Shown one piece after another: positions 23,410 to 32,116 of a DNA stretch of 64,000 nucleotides. The translations under genes and the position numbers were made by a program. Below the pieces are notes generated by a model, which worked only from the letters and a program-made list of their open reading frames with translations, had not been told where the DNA came from and searched no databases. Source of the stretch: Amycolatopsis sp. CA-230715 (lineage in GTDB: Bacteria > Actinomycetota > Actinomycetes > Mycobacteriales > Pseudonocardiaceae); the NCBI RefSeq assembly GCF_018736145.1, contig NZ_CP059997.1, positions 6,137,501 through 6,201,500 of the forward strand, read 5' to 3'. The stretch's first letter is position 1; each line of letters opens with the position of its first letter.

Positions 23410-24576
23410 TCACTCGATCGGGTGATCCAGGCCGAGGGCTTCGCGGTGCGCCGCCGAGATCCCGCGGACCACCCGCCACGCCCTCGCCTGCGCCAGGGTG
23501 GCCCCGGCTTCGAGCAGCTTCGCCGCGTCGATGCTCGCACGCGGCGAGAACATCACCGGTAGCCGCTTCTCGGTAGCGGCGGCCCGCAGCCCGCGCACCT
23601 CTTCGAGGATCCGCACCGCTTCGGCCTGCCGCGACGGGGCCTGAGCCAGTGCCACCCGGCGTTCCAGCCGCTCGTCGACCTGGACTTCGAGTACCGCGAA
23701 CCGGTCGAGCGTCGCCGCGTCCAGCGCCTGCCTGCCGACGTACTGCCGGTCCCCGCCGGTGCCGTAGGTGTTCCCGGTGGCGACTAGGCAGAAGTCCCGG
23801 TGCGCGGTCACCATGCCGTCGGCGAACGCGCAGACCCCGAGCGCGAGCGCCTGGTTGAGCTCCGCGAGCAGGCCGGGGTGCCCGCTGTCCAGTTCGTCGA
23901 GCAGCATCAGCCCGCCGTGTTCGAAGGCACGCCGGAACGGGGTGTCGTGATAGTGGCCGTGCGCGTCGAAGTAGCCGAAGACCTTGCTCATCGGGGTGGT
24001 CGGGCCCAGTGACAACGCGTGGAAGGCGAGCCCGAACGCCTCCGCGGCCTGTTCGGCCATCGTGGACTTGCCGGTGCCAGCCGGGCCGACCAGCAGGACG
24101 TGGCAGCGGGCGCGCAGCGCGAGGAGGAGATCGGGCAGCACGGCGTGGGTGTCACCGGAGACCTCGGCCGGGTCCGGCCGGTGCCCGTCGACCTGGATGA
24201 TCCTCGGTGACTCCTCGGCGCACACCTTCGCCGCTTCGTCACGGGCGACTTCGCGCATTCGCCCGGCGCAGTCCCGCAGCAGTTCCTTCGCGGTCGTTTC
24301 CGCGACCTTCGCCGCGCGCACCTCGGTTTCGCTGCGATCGGGCTGCCACCCGGACAGCAGTTTTTCGAAGGTCCCCTTGGCCGTGGCGGCCGCGATCCGG
24401 CGCACCGAAGCGTCGTTGCGCTCGATCCGGTCCGAAACCCGGCGCGCGATCGCGGCCGCCGCCTCGGTCGCGGTTTCGCGAGCGACATCCGTGACGAGTT
24501 TTTCGTGCACTCGCACGGCTTCCAGTGCCGCTTCCTTCGCGGATCGGCGTACCTCGGCAAGGGTGCTTTCGCGCAT
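23410..24576 (-). CDS. MoxR-like AAA+ ATPase with helical N-terminal region
   Basis: This 388-residue protein has about 140 residues of charged, probably coiled-coil helix (ARETATEAAAAIARRVSDRIER...), then an AAA+ module: Walker A LLVGPAGTGKST, Walker B GLMLLDELD, sensor 1 LVATGNTYG, and an arginine-rich region AATLDRF. The AAA part resembles MoxR/CbbQ-type ATPases, which remodel partner proteins. ATG 24576 is chosen over GTG 24579 for its GGA at 6 nt. A promoter of the shared ECF type lies 40 bp upstream. Its neighbours (trypsin-STAND fusion, PrsW, sigma factor) suggest a regulated ATPase/protease system in which it is the remodelling component. Confidence 0.85.
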   Translation of the reverse strand: MRESTLAEVRRSAKEAALEAVRVHEKLVTDVARETATEAAAAIARRVSDRIERNDASVRRIAAATAKGTFEKLLSGWQPDRSETEVRAAKVAETTAKELLRDCAGRMREVARDEAAKVCAEESPRIIQVDGHRPDPAEVSGDTHAVLPDLLLALRARCHVLLVGPAGTGKSTMAEQAAEAFGLAFHALSLGPTTPMSKVFGYFDAHGHYHDTPFRRAFEHGGLMLLDELDSGHPGLLAELNQALALGVCAFADGMVTAHRDFCLVATGNTYGTGGDRQYVGRQALDAATLDRFAVLEVQVDERLERRVALAQAPSRQAEAVRILEEVRGLRAAATEKRLPVMFSPRASIDAAKLLEAGATLAQARAWRVVRGISAAHREALGLDHPIE

Positions 24577-24615
24577 CACGGGTCCTTTTGCGTCGCTCGG
24601 CCGGACACCGGTACC

Positions 24616-24642
24616 GACCGCTCGTGCGCCGGAAAGGTTGGG
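24616..24642 (-). promoter_or_regulatory. ECF sigma promoter element, copy 3
   Basis: On the minus strand CCCAACCTTT begins at 24642; 18 nt separate CCCAAC from GTC (24618-24616). It lies in the 73-bp gap between the trypsin-STAND gene and the AAA ATPase gene and drives the latter. Confidence 0.78.
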
Positions 24643-24649
24643 CCGGCAC

Positions 24650-27175
24650 TCAGGAATGGTGATACGACCGGACGGTCGCGTTCGGATAACCCATTCCCAT
24701 TCCCACGGGCTGTCTTTCCTCCTTCGCGCACGTGCCGCCCGCGTAGACCGCCTGGTTCTCGTTGGCGTGGCTGTAGATCGAGCGGGCCGTGAAGCTCAAC
24801 GGGTGGCAGGTGGCACCGCTCGAATGAACCATCGGCATCGCGACCATCTCACCGGTGAAGTCGGGCCCCTGCCAGAAGCAGACGTACAGCTCGCGGCACT
24901 GCGCGCTGACAGACGGCGGCACGGGCCCCGGCACCAGCGACGGCGGGCCGGTCGACGGTGGCGGGGGCGGCGGTGCGCTGCTGGCCGAACTGGGCGGCGC
25001 CACGCGGGAAGACGGCGGCGGGCTCGCGGACGTGCTCGGGGGCGGGGAGGACGGGGTGCCGGTGCTCGGGCTGGGCGGCGCGGCACTGCTGCTCGGCAGG
25101 CCACCTCCGGCGGCGGGTGCGGCATCCCCGCCGGGGCGCCGGGTCTGGTTCACCGCGACCGTGGTGACCACCACCGTCGCGGCCACCACCAGCACGGCCG
25201 CACCGGTCGCCGCGGCCAGCCGCCAGCGCCGGTGGCGGGACCCGGCCCTGATGAAATCCCGTTGCCGCGCGGTCAGTTCGGCGCCGCGTTCGCCGAGCCA
25301 CTTCCGCGCCTCGGAGAGGGAACCTCCGCGCGGCAGCAGGTCCCGCGCGCCGTCGGCCGCGGCCCAGCGCGTGATCTGCTGGTCGAGGTGATCGCGCCAG
25401 TGCAGGAACGCGCGATCGTCCTCCAGCCAGCCGCGCAGCCGCGGCCAGTGGTCGATCAGCGCCTGGTGGGCCAGTTCGGCGTGCGGCTCGCCGTCCATAC
25501 CCTGGCCGACCACGACCAGCCTGCTCTTCGCCAGGTGGTGCGCGAGGCGCCGCAGGCCGGGGTCGAGCGCGGCCATCAGGACCGCGCGGCGCGAGAACTG
25601 CTCGCCGTCGGGGCGGGCGAGCTGGGTGAAGAAGCGGCGCAGGAACTCGACTTCGCCCCTGCCGACGAACTCGGCGATCGCGGATTCCGCCGCGCGGGTC
25701 ACCGCGCCGGCGACCCCGCCGATCCCGGTGTAGGCCGCCGTGGTCATGAACCCGCCGTCGCGTTCTTCCCACAGCTGCGTCAACAGCGATTCCACCAGCG
25801 GCAGCTGTCCCGGTTCGGCACCGGCGTCGTCGAGGATGCGGTCGACGAGCCCGTCCTCGAAGTACAGGCCGGGCGCCCTGGTCGACGGCCCGACGATCGC
25901 CGCGCGCAGCTGCGCCGGTCCCATCGGGGCGAGCGTGACGATCGCGGTGCCGAGCGCGTCCTTGGTGTCCTCGGTGAGCAGATCGCCCATCGCGTTCCAG
26001 CGCAGCGTGACCAGTACGCGCAGCGGCACGCTCCCGCCGGCGCCGAGCAGCCGGACGAGCAGCCGCAGGAACTCCTTGGCCGCGTCGAGGTCCTCGGCGG
26101 CCAGTTCCTCGAACTGGTCGAGGAAGAGCACCATCCCCGCTTCGCGACCGGCTTCGAGCAACGCGTTCGCCAGCCACCGCACCGCCCCCGGATCGGTGGG
26201 CAGCCGCACGGCCAGCGCCTGCGCCCAGCGGAACTGGTCGGTGGCTGGCAGGTCAGGGTGCAGGAGCCGGGCCATGGCGAGCGCGAGCGAAAGCGGGCCC
26301 GTCACACCGGGCATCGGCCGGAACGGCACGATCGCCGCGCCCGCGGCCCGCAGGCGCGGCAGCATGCCCGCGCGGATCAAGGAGGACTTGCCGGTCCCGG
26401 AATGCCCCATCACCGCGACCAGCGGCCTGCGCGCGACGGCGTCGGAGAGCCGCTGGAGATCGTCCTCGCGGCCGAAGAAGAAGTCCGCGTGCCGTTCGTC
26501 GAACGGTTCCAGGCCGCGGTACGGGTTCGGCACCCGGCCGGGATCGGTGCCGAAGACGCGCTCGATCGGGATGAGGTACGCCGTGGCCACCAGCGGGCCG
26601 GCGTGCGCGGCGACGGTCATCCCGACGACCGCCCTGGCGTCGGAGTCCCATACCGGGGAACCGCTGAACCCGCCGACGATCGGCTGCTCGCCGGGCGTGC
26701 CTTCGAGCTGGAGCCACTGCGTGCCCTGCAGATCGCGGAACACCCCCGACGACCAGACGCCGTCGGGGAAGTCCCCGGGGAACCCGAGCACGCGGAATTC
26801 GTGCCCCCAGGCGCTTTCCACCCTGGCCAGCGGTGGCACCTGCGCCGCGTCCGGGGCGGGCTCGGCGAGTTCCAGCAGCGCGATGTCACCGGTGCCGTCC
26901 GGCAGGATCGGCAGCCAGGTCACCACCGCGGCGGAGAACCGCTTCGCACGGGAACCCGGCCCGGTGACGAGCGGGAAGTCGACCGTGCAGGCCGCCGAGG
27001 GCCGCTCCCAGTTCGCGGGGTCGCCGCCCACCGCGGCGGTGACGACGTGCGCGCACGTCGCGATGACGTTCGGTGCCAGCAGGAAGCCGGCGCCCGCCAC
27101 CGTGCCGTCCGGGCCCAGCACGCGGACGACGGCGCGCCCCAGCGGACCGTGACCGTCCCCCGACCGGTCTGCCAT
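24650..27175 (-). CDS. Trypsin-nSTAND ATPase-transmembrane-I36-like fusion protein
   Basis: This 841-residue protein has four parts. Residues 10-210 are a trypsin-like serine protease with H43 (ATCAHVV), D97 (GDIALLEL) and S171 (GGFSGSPVW). From about 225 to 640 is a STAND NTPase of the nSTAND1 type: NPYRGLEPFDERHADFFFGR, Walker A GHSGTGKSS, Walker B MVLFLDQFEEL. One membrane helix (AAATGAAVLVVAATVVVTTVAV) follows, then a Pro/Ser-rich stalk and a C-terminal cysteine-containing domain (CRELYVCFWQGPDFTGE ... TCAKEE) resembling the peptidase-inhibitor I36 family. The sensor C-terminus would be outside and the ATPase and protease inside. ATG 27175 has GGAGGAAAG 8 nt upstream. Related fusions are proposed regulators of bacterial conflict or cell-death responses. 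Confidence 0.85.
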   Translation of the reverse strand: MADRSGDGHGPLGRAVVRVLGPDGTVAGAGFLLAPNVIATCAHVVTAAVGGDPANWERPSAACTVDFPLVTGPGSRAKRFSAAVVTWLPILPDGTGDIALLELAEPAPDAAQVPPLARVESAWGHEFRVLGFPGDFPDGVWSSGVFRDLQGTQWLQLEGTPGEQPIVGGFSGSPVWDSDARAVVGMTVAAHAGPLVATAYLIPIERVFGTDPGRVPNPYRGLEPFDERHADFFFGREDDLQRLSDAVARRPLVAVMGHSGTGKSSLIRAGMLPRLRAAGAAIVPFRPMPGVTGPLSLALAMARLLHPDLPATDQFRWAQALAVRLPTDPGAVRWLANALLEAGREAGMVLFLDQFEELAAEDLDAAKEFLRLLVRLLGAGGSVPLRVLVTLRWNAMGDLLTEDTKDALGTAIVTLAPMGPAQLRAAIVGPSTRAPGLYFEDGLVDRILDDAGAEPGQLPLVESLLTQLWEERDGGFMTTAAYTGIGGVAGAVTRAAESAIAEFVGRGEVEFLRRFFTQLARPDGEQFSRRAVLMAALDPGLRRLAHHLAKSRLVVVGQGMDGEPHAELAHQALIDHWPRLRGWLEDDRAFLHWRDHLDQQITRWAAADGARDLLPRGGSLSEARKWLGERGAELTARQRDFIRAGSRHRRWRLAAATGAAVLVVAATVVVTTVAVNQTRRPGGDAAPAAGGGLPSSSAAPPSPSTGTPSSPPPSTSASPPPSSRVAPPSSASSAPPPPPPSTGPPSLVPGPVPPSVSAQCRELYVCFWQGPDFTGEMVAMPMVHSSGATCHPLSFTARSIYSHANENQAVYAGGTCAKEERQPVGMGMGYPNATVRSYHHS

Positions 27176-27283
27176 GCCGAACTTTCCTCCTGAGTCGAGT
27201 GGTGGACAGGTTACCGTCCGCGTTCTTCCCGCGGCCGGGGCCGGGGCGTCCACCTCCTTGACGCCGCCGGGCAGGGAAGCGTT

Positions 27284-28108
27284 TCAGTTCAGCAGGCCCA
27301 GCCCGCGGAACAGGTCTTCGCACCACGTCCGCGCCGAGTCGAGCGTGGCCCAGCGGGTGTCGTGCCGGTCCAGGTTCGGGAACACGTACGGATCGGCGAT
27401 GTCCTCCGCCAGGTCCTCGGCACGGGACGGGTGCGGGATCCCGTACCGCGACCGTTTCAGCAACGCCGCCGAGCGGCGGGCGGAGCTGTCCCAGACGCCG
27501 AACCACAGCCTGCGCAGCATCGCGGGATGCGCCATCGCGAACAGGAGCCTGCCGACGTCGAGCGGTTCCCCGGCCGGGATCACCTTCGCCACCGCGGAAA
27601 ACCGCTCCCGCCCGACCCGCGCCGAAAAACCGGACCAGATCTCGACGCTGTGCCCCGCTTCGATGATCGCCGTGCACAACGCGGCCAGCGCGATCCCCCT
27701 GTTCCGGATCGTCCGGTGCGCGACGGTGTGCGAACAGGACGCGGGGACCAGGAAGGTGACCACCCTGCCCCGCGCCGAGGTCCAGGACGGGACGGCGTCG
27801 ACCATGCACTCCGGCACCCCGCTGAGGTAGGCGCCGACGTCGACCTCGCCGCCGGTGACGTCCCAGCACGGCAGCAGCGTCGTGGAGCGGAGGCCGTCGC
27901 CGGACCGTTCGCGGAGTGCGGCGATGCCGACGTCCACTTCGGGCAGTGCCCGCGTCCAGCCCGCCGCGGCGAGTTCGAGTGCTTCGTCCCAGGACGCGCC
28001 GGCCCACCGGGAATCCCCGTGGCGGCCCGCCCCGTCCGGGATGGAATCGGGTGCCCGCGCGAGGTCGAGGAATTCCGTCCAGGACGGCACCGGCGGCAGG
28101 CTCGTCAC
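27284..28108 (-). CDS. Unrecognised protein, 274 residues, possibly DUF7192-like
   Basis: This 274-residue soluble protein begins at GTG 28108 (GTGA overlap with the upstream stop). The N-terminal part has W-rich repeats (SRWAGASWDEALELAAAGW) that recall uncharacterised phage and actinobacterial proteins I remember as DUF7192; this is recall only. A middle segment (SWTSARGRVVTFLVPASCSHTVAHRTIRNRGIALAALCTAIIEAGHSVEIW) looks like an alpha/beta core with conserved His and Arg. There is no signal peptide or membrane helix. It ends the cotranscribed set beginning at 32081, 108 bp before the trypsin-STAND gene. Confidence 0.65.
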   Translation of the reverse strand: MTSLPPVPSWTEFLDLARAPDSIPDGAGRHGDSRWAGASWDEALELAAAGWTRALPEVDVGIAALRERSGDGLRSTTLLPCWDVTGGEVDVGAYLSGVPECMVDAVPSWTSARGRVVTFLVPASCSHTVAHRTIRNRGIALAALCTAIIEAGHSVEIWSGFSARVGRERFSAVAKVIPAGEPLDVGRLLFAMAHPAMLRRLWFGVWDSSARRSAALLKRSRYGIPHPSRAEDLAEDIADPYVFPNLDRHDTRWATLDSARTWCEDLFRGLGLLN

Positions 28109-28530
28109 CTCGCCCCCGATTCGGTGGCGAGCGCCTCCGCGGCGTGGAGCACCGCGTCGATCTGGACGGCCGTGGCTCCGTGCTCGGCGACGATCGCGCG
28201 CGAGAGCAGGATGTGCAGCACGGTCACCGAGTCCGCCGGTACGCCGTCGAGGAGCGCCGTCGCGCCGAGCGTCGCGCGGATCAAGCGCACCGCCGCGGTG
28301 GCGTCGATCCGCTGGTGCGTCCCGGCCCAGGCCGGCGCGGAGTCGACGAACGCCGGGATCCGCCGGTCGCCCGGCATCGCGAACCGGCGCGCGGCCAGCA
28401 CGGTGAACACGGCGGAAGCGAGCGTGGCGAACTCGGCGTTCTCGCCTGGCCGGTGCCGCCGGAGTGAACCGGCCAGGTCGGCGCACACCAGCAGTTCCCG
28501 GATCAGCGGCCGGGACGGCATCGCGGTCAT
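28105..28530 (-). CDS. Unrecognised helical protein, 141 residues
   Basis: This 141-residue protein is predicted all-helical (RPLIRELLVCADLAGSLRRH, FATLASAVFTVLAARRF, TVLHILLSRAIVAEHG, IDAVLHAAEALATE). It starts at ATG 28530, overlapping the stop of the membrane protein gene upstream, and its stop overlaps the next GTG start. No family is recognised. Such small helical proteins beside STAND/AAA genes can be adaptors, but nothing in the sequence proves that. Confidence 0.65.
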   Translation of the reverse strand: MTAMPSRPLIRELLVCADLAGSLRRHRPGENAEFATLASAVFTVLAARRFAMPGDRRIPAFVDSAPAWAGTHQRIDATAAVRLIRATLGATALLDGVPADSVTVLHILLSRAIVAEHGATAVQIDAVLHAAEALATESGAR

Positions 28531-29102
28531 CGTGGCCCTCCTCCGAAGAAGTCCTTGATGGACTGCCACTTCTTGACGGCGCAGATACCGCTGACCGTCA
28601 CGACCATGACCGACGAGGTGAAATCCGCCGGTGCCGCGGGCTGGTCGTGCGCGGCCGGATGCGGCCCGGCCGGTTGGACCGGGGCGCCTTTGACGCCCGG
28701 TTTCCGCGTCAACCCCCTCTGCGCGTCCTCGAACGTCTCGGGGAACTTGACCAGGGTGCCCGACCCGCTTCCCTTCTTCTCCGTGCTTTCGATCTCGTCC
28801 TCGACCCCGGCTTCCCGGCTGCTCGTGGTCCCGCGCGACTTCCGCTTCGGGCCGTCCAGCGGTGGCAGGTTGTTCGTCAGCCGCGAGTGGAACAGGAGCC
28901 ACATCGCGTAGGCGATGTCGGCCGCGATCGCCAGCCCCAGCAGGGTGTATGCCCCGAGTGCGGCGATGTCGCCGCAGCCGAACCCGGACAGGTCGGCCGC
29001 GCCGTAGCTGACCTGTCCGCACTGGCTGGCGAGTGCCGCGGTGGGAACGCAGAGCGGCAGGCCGAGCGCCACCGCGATGATGATCATCAACCGCCAGAAC
29101 AT
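28527..29102 (-). CDS. Membrane protein with signal peptide and long cytosolic tail
   Basis: This 191-residue protein has an N-terminal hydrophobic signal/anchor (LMIIIAVALGLPLCVPTAALA), a short external segment with two cysteines (QCGQVSYGAADLSGFGCG), a second membrane helix (ALGAYTLLGLAIAADIAYAMWLLF) and a basic, Gly/Pro-rich tail that ends in a moderately hydrophobic stretch (SSVMVVTVSGICAVKK). The start ATG 29102 overlaps the PrsW-type gene by 16 bp. No family is known to me. It may be a membrane subunit, or even a substrate, of the neighbouring intramembrane protease. Confidence 0.65.
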   Translation of the reverse strand: MFWRLMIIIAVALGLPLCVPTAALASQCGQVSYGAADLSGFGCGDIAALGAYTLLGLAIAADIAYAMWLLFHSRLTNNLPPLDGPKRKSRGTTSSREAGVEDEIESTEKKGSGSGTLVKFPETFEDAQRGLTRKPGVKGAPVQPAGPHPAAHDQPAAPADFTSSVMVVTVSGICAVKKWQSIKDFFGGGPR

Positions 29103-30514
29103 GTCAGTCCCTCCCCCGTGCACCGTTGCCGCAGCGCGGATATCTCGGTCCGCAGCGCGCGTTCGCTCGCGGGCGGGCGCGGATCCGGGTCGCGCGCGAG
29201 CCGCCATCTCGTCGCGGCCAGTTCGAGCTGCCGGTCCCGCAACCGTCCGAAGTGGACATAGCCGCGAACGCCGTACCGCTGGCAGGCCCGCAGCCGTTCG
29301 GCGATCCGCAGCCGCGGATGGGACAGCACCGGGAGTTCGGCGCGCGTGACGGCCCCGAGCCCGGTGGCGGATTCGACGAGCAGCACCGCCCGCAGCGCCC
29401 GTGCTTCGTGGCGCGCGCCCAGCCACAGCGCCACGCCGACGACCACGAGCAGCGGCCCGCTCAGCGTCGCGTAGTTCAACGGCATCGCCAGCAGCACTTC
29501 GGCTTCCTGGCTGCCGCCGTGCCACGGCATGCCGCCGTTGAAGGACGCGAAGTTCCAGAAGAAGTGCCCGAGCACGGCCGTCGCGAACCCGGCCGCGACG
29601 CAGACGACGCGCCCCGCCCACCCGCCGTACCGGCTCGCCAGTCCCACCGCGGCCCCGAACAGGCCGGTGAACAGGACGTGGCCGAACAGCACCCCGCCGG
29701 CCCACTGCCGCACCCACACGTGGAACGCGGCCTGGTCGAAGTTCGCCATGGCGAACCGCGCGGTTTCCGCGAAGTTGAACCCGGCGCCCGTCATCCCGCC
29801 GAGCACGGCACCGGTCAGCACGCCGTCGAACCGGCGGCGGAGCAGGTGGAAGACGACGAGCACACCGGCCGCCTTGGCGCATTCCTCCCACAACGGGGCC
29901 GCGAGCACCATCGACGCGGGCTGCGCGCCGAGGTCCGCCGGAACCCAGTCGTCGGACAGGGACCGGAGCGCGAGCGCGCTGTGGGCGGTTTGGGCGAGGC
30001 AGCCGAAGGTGAACGCGAACGTCACACCCCAGCCGAACGCGAGCAGCGAGAACCGCAGCGGGATCCGCCGGAACCTCGGCAGCCGGTGCAGCACCCACAC
30101 CGCGAACACGGCGCCGGGCACGGCCATCGCGGTGCCCGCCGGGTTCACCAGGAACACCTTGGCGAACGGGAAAACCGGCATTCCGGTGGCGCAGACCAGT
30201 GCCGCGCACCGGTTCGCGGCCACGAGCTTCCGCGCCCGCTCGCCGTCACGGGCGAACCGGGCGATGACCGCGGGCCCCGTCACGAGCAGCGCGGCCCCGC
30301 ACCCGGTACCGACGGCCATGCCGATCAGGTAGGTCGCGGCCATCCCGCCCGGCGTCGGGTAGCGGTCCCCGGGGAACGACATCAGCAGTTGCCCGCGCCA
30401 CCACGGGAACAGCAGCAGGCACGCGGTCGCCAGCACCACGGTCGCGAGCCAGACCGCTGCGGTCGTCCGTACCGCGAAGCCTCCCCGTCGGAGAACGGCG
30501 GTCACGCCGGGCAT
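29087..30514 (-). CDS. PrsW-type intramembrane protease
   Basis: This 475-residue protein has about nine to ten membrane helices and the PrsW/CPBP-type motifs: APLWEECAKAAGVL (EExxK), GAGFNFAETARF (second acidic motif), GHVLFTGLFGA and GHFFWNF (histidines in later helices). PrsW-family enzymes cut membrane proteins, including the anti-sigma factor RsiW in Bacillus. With an ECF sigma factor controlling what appears to be the same gene set, a role in freeing that factor or processing a membrane signal protein is a reasonable inference. The C-terminal about 120 residues are cytosolic and Arg-rich. It overlaps both neighbours. Confidence 0.85.
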   Translation of the reverse strand: MPGVTAVLRRGGFAVRTTAAVWLATVVLATACLLLFPWWRGQLLMSFPGDRYPTPGGMAATYLIGMAVGTGCGAALLVTGPAVIARFARDGERARKLVAANRCAALVCATGMPVFPFAKVFLVNPAGTAMAVPGAVFAVWVLHRLPRFRRIPLRFSLLAFGWGVTFAFTFGCLAQTAHSALALRSLSDDWVPADLGAQPASMVLAAPLWEECAKAAGVLVVFHLLRRRFDGVLTGAVLGGMTGAGFNFAETARFAMANFDQAAFHVWVRQWAGGVLFGHVLFTGLFGAAVGLASRYGGWAGRVVCVAAGFATAVLGHFFWNFASFNGGMPWHGGSQEAEVLLAMPLNYATLSGPLLVVVGVALWLGARHEARALRAVLLVESATGLGAVTRAELPVLSHPRLRIAERLRACQRYGVRGYVHFGRLRDRQLELAATRWRLARDPDPRPPASERALRTEISALRQRCTGEGLTCSGG

Positions 30515-30933
30515 TTCCGGTCCACCGCCTCCCGCAACCGGGACAGTCCGGTAAGGCCCCGCAGTGCCGCGGGCCCGTCGCCCAGCCGTTCGAGGTCCCC
30601 GGCGACCGCCAGCGCGGCGCCGCGCAGTTCCTGGTCGCTCACCGCGGCGGCCCCGCTCTCGAGGCGTCCGCCGATTTCGCGCAGCTTCCCGGTCAGCCCG
30701 GTCAGGTCACCGGAGACGGTCCGCGCGTCGGCCACGTCTTTCGCCGCCGTTCGCACCACCGAGCCCAGTTCGCCGCACCTCCTCGCGTCCTCCGAGGACT
30801 GGGCGAAGCAGGAACACAGCGAGAGGCTGATGGCGAACGCCGTTCCCGCTGCGGCAGCCCGCCGCGGTATCTTCCGTTTTCCGTTCTGAGACAAGTTTCT
30901 TACCCTCCAGAAAAGTCGCATTAGGACGGTCAT
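30502..30933 (-). CDS. Small secreted or lipid-anchored protein
   Basis: This 143-residue protein has a basic N-terminus, a hydrophobic stretch (AAAAGTAFAISLSLCSC) ending in a lipobox-like LSLC or SLCSC, and then a helical domain with two cysteines (DARRCGELGSVV; a C-terminal DRKCPA) that may pair. ATG 30933 overlaps the stop of the upstream lipoprotein gene (ATGA). The helical part (KDVADARTVSGDLTGLTGKLREIGGRL) looks like a four-helix bundle. No family is recognised. Confidence 0.65.
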   Translation of the reverse strand: MTVLMRLFWRVRNLSQNGKRKIPRRAAAAGTAFAISLSLCSCFAQSSEDARRCGELGSVVRTAAKDVADARTVSGDLTGLTGKLREIGGRLESGAAAVSDQELRGAALAVAGDLERLGDGPAALRGLTGLSRLREAVDRKCPA

Positions 30934-32081
30934 CCCAGGTCGACCGGGATGTCGAACGGCGCCGGTGCGGGGGACCAGCTGCCCGCCGCCTTCTTCTTGA
31001 GGCGGGTGGCGGTCACCTCGGCCGCGCCGATGCTCGCCCGCACCGTGCCGCGCTGGAACTCCGCCGGGACGGCGAACGTCATCAGCCCGCCGGACTTGAG
31101 CGGCCAGGGCCCGAGCACCTCCGTGCTCATCGTGGTGCTCCCCGGTTCAGCGGGGATCGCGGTCCCGTCGGGCAGCCGGAGCGAGAACACCGCCGGATCC
31201 GAGAGTGCGAGGTCGAAGAGCGGTGAGAACGGATCGAACGGCCGGGAGACGACCGGCCTCGGCACCACCAGCCACGCCCCGCCGGGCGGTGCCCAGCCGC
31301 GCCGCGGGGTGTAGGGCGCCAGCGTCGCGGTGGGTTTGTCGGTCAGGTGCGCGGGATCCATGGTCTTGAACCCGGCCGCGAACTCCACCGGGGTGCGGCC
31401 GCCGCCCAGCGGCGTGGAGATCCCGCCGGAAAGATGGCCCGTCCAGGTCAGTTCCGCGGAGTTCCTGCGGTAGTAGCCCGCGATCGCGTCGGGCCCCCTG
31501 CGGCCGGTGCGCAGGTCCATCGTCTGGGTGCGCCCGGCGTCGGTCACCCTGATCGACACCGGCGCCCCGGCGGGCACGCTGGCCACCACGACCGCGCTGT
31601 CGAGCTTGACGTCGACGCCGCTTTTCGGCGGGGTCAGCGGAATCCGGTGCAGCGCGGTGGGCGCGCCGCCGACCACCAGCTCCGCTTTCGGTTTCGGATC
31701 GTCTTCGTCCGGCACCCACTGCCCGGCTCGCACCCGCGAGTCGGCGGCGACGACCACGAGCTCCTGCCCCGGTTCGGCCCGCCGCTCGCCGATGCCCGAC
31801 GCCGCCACCGGTCCCTTGATCGCCTTGCCGACGGCGAAGGCTTCCACCCCGAAGGCGAAGAACGGGCCGTCGAGCCGGCCTTGACCGTCCTCATAGGACT
31901 GAACGGTCAGCTCGGAACCCAGCCACACCGGCGGGGAGCCCGCCGTGCGCTCGAACTCCTCCACCGAGTTCGGGCGCTGCGCGGGTAATCCCGCGACTTC
32001 CGGCGGCGGCTCCGAGCCGTTCGTGCACGAGGCCACCAGCCCCGCGCACACCAGCCCAACGACAACGGCACCACACCGCAT
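30930..32081 (-). CDS. Putative lipoprotein heading the sigma-controlled operon
   Basis: This 383-residue protein has a lipoprotein signal (VVVGLVCAGLVASC, lipobox VASC) followed by a long beta-rich extracellular part with no recognised domain (AELVVGGAPTALHRIPLTPPKSGVDVKLDSAVVV...). It is the first gene after an ECF-type promoter (32117-32143) and is followed by at least five overlapping genes. A Shine-Dalgarno (GGGAGGTGAGG) precedes ATG 32081. It may be the cell-surface sensor or a scaffold for the system, but that is inference. Confidence 0.7.
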   Translation of the reverse strand: MRCGAVVVGLVCAGLVASCTNGSEPPPEVAGLPAQRPNSVEEFERTAGSPPVWLGSELTVQSYEDGQGRLDGPFFAFGVEAFAVGKAIKGPVAASGIGERRAEPGQELVVVAADSRVRAGQWVPDEDDPKPKAELVVGGAPTALHRIPLTPPKSGVDVKLDSAVVVASVPAGAPVSIRVTDAGRTQTMDLRTGRRGPDAIAGYYRRNSAELTWTGHLSGGISTPLGGGRTPVEFAAGFKTMDPAHLTDKPTATLAPYTPRRGWAPPGGAWLVVPRPVVSRPFDPFSPLFDLALSDPAVFSLRLPDGTAIPAEPGSTTMSTEVLGPWPLKSGGLMTFAVPAEFQRGTVRASIGAAEVTATRLKKKAAGSWSPAPAPFDIPVDLG

Positions 32082-32116
32082 CCGTCCTCACCTCCCGCGA
32101 TCGACACACCACCCAG

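Noticed and set aside
32041..32070. CCCAAC on the plus strand near 32056.
   Set aside because: It lies inside the lipoprotein coding region, on the opposite strand to any downstream gene, with no GTC at 18 nt.
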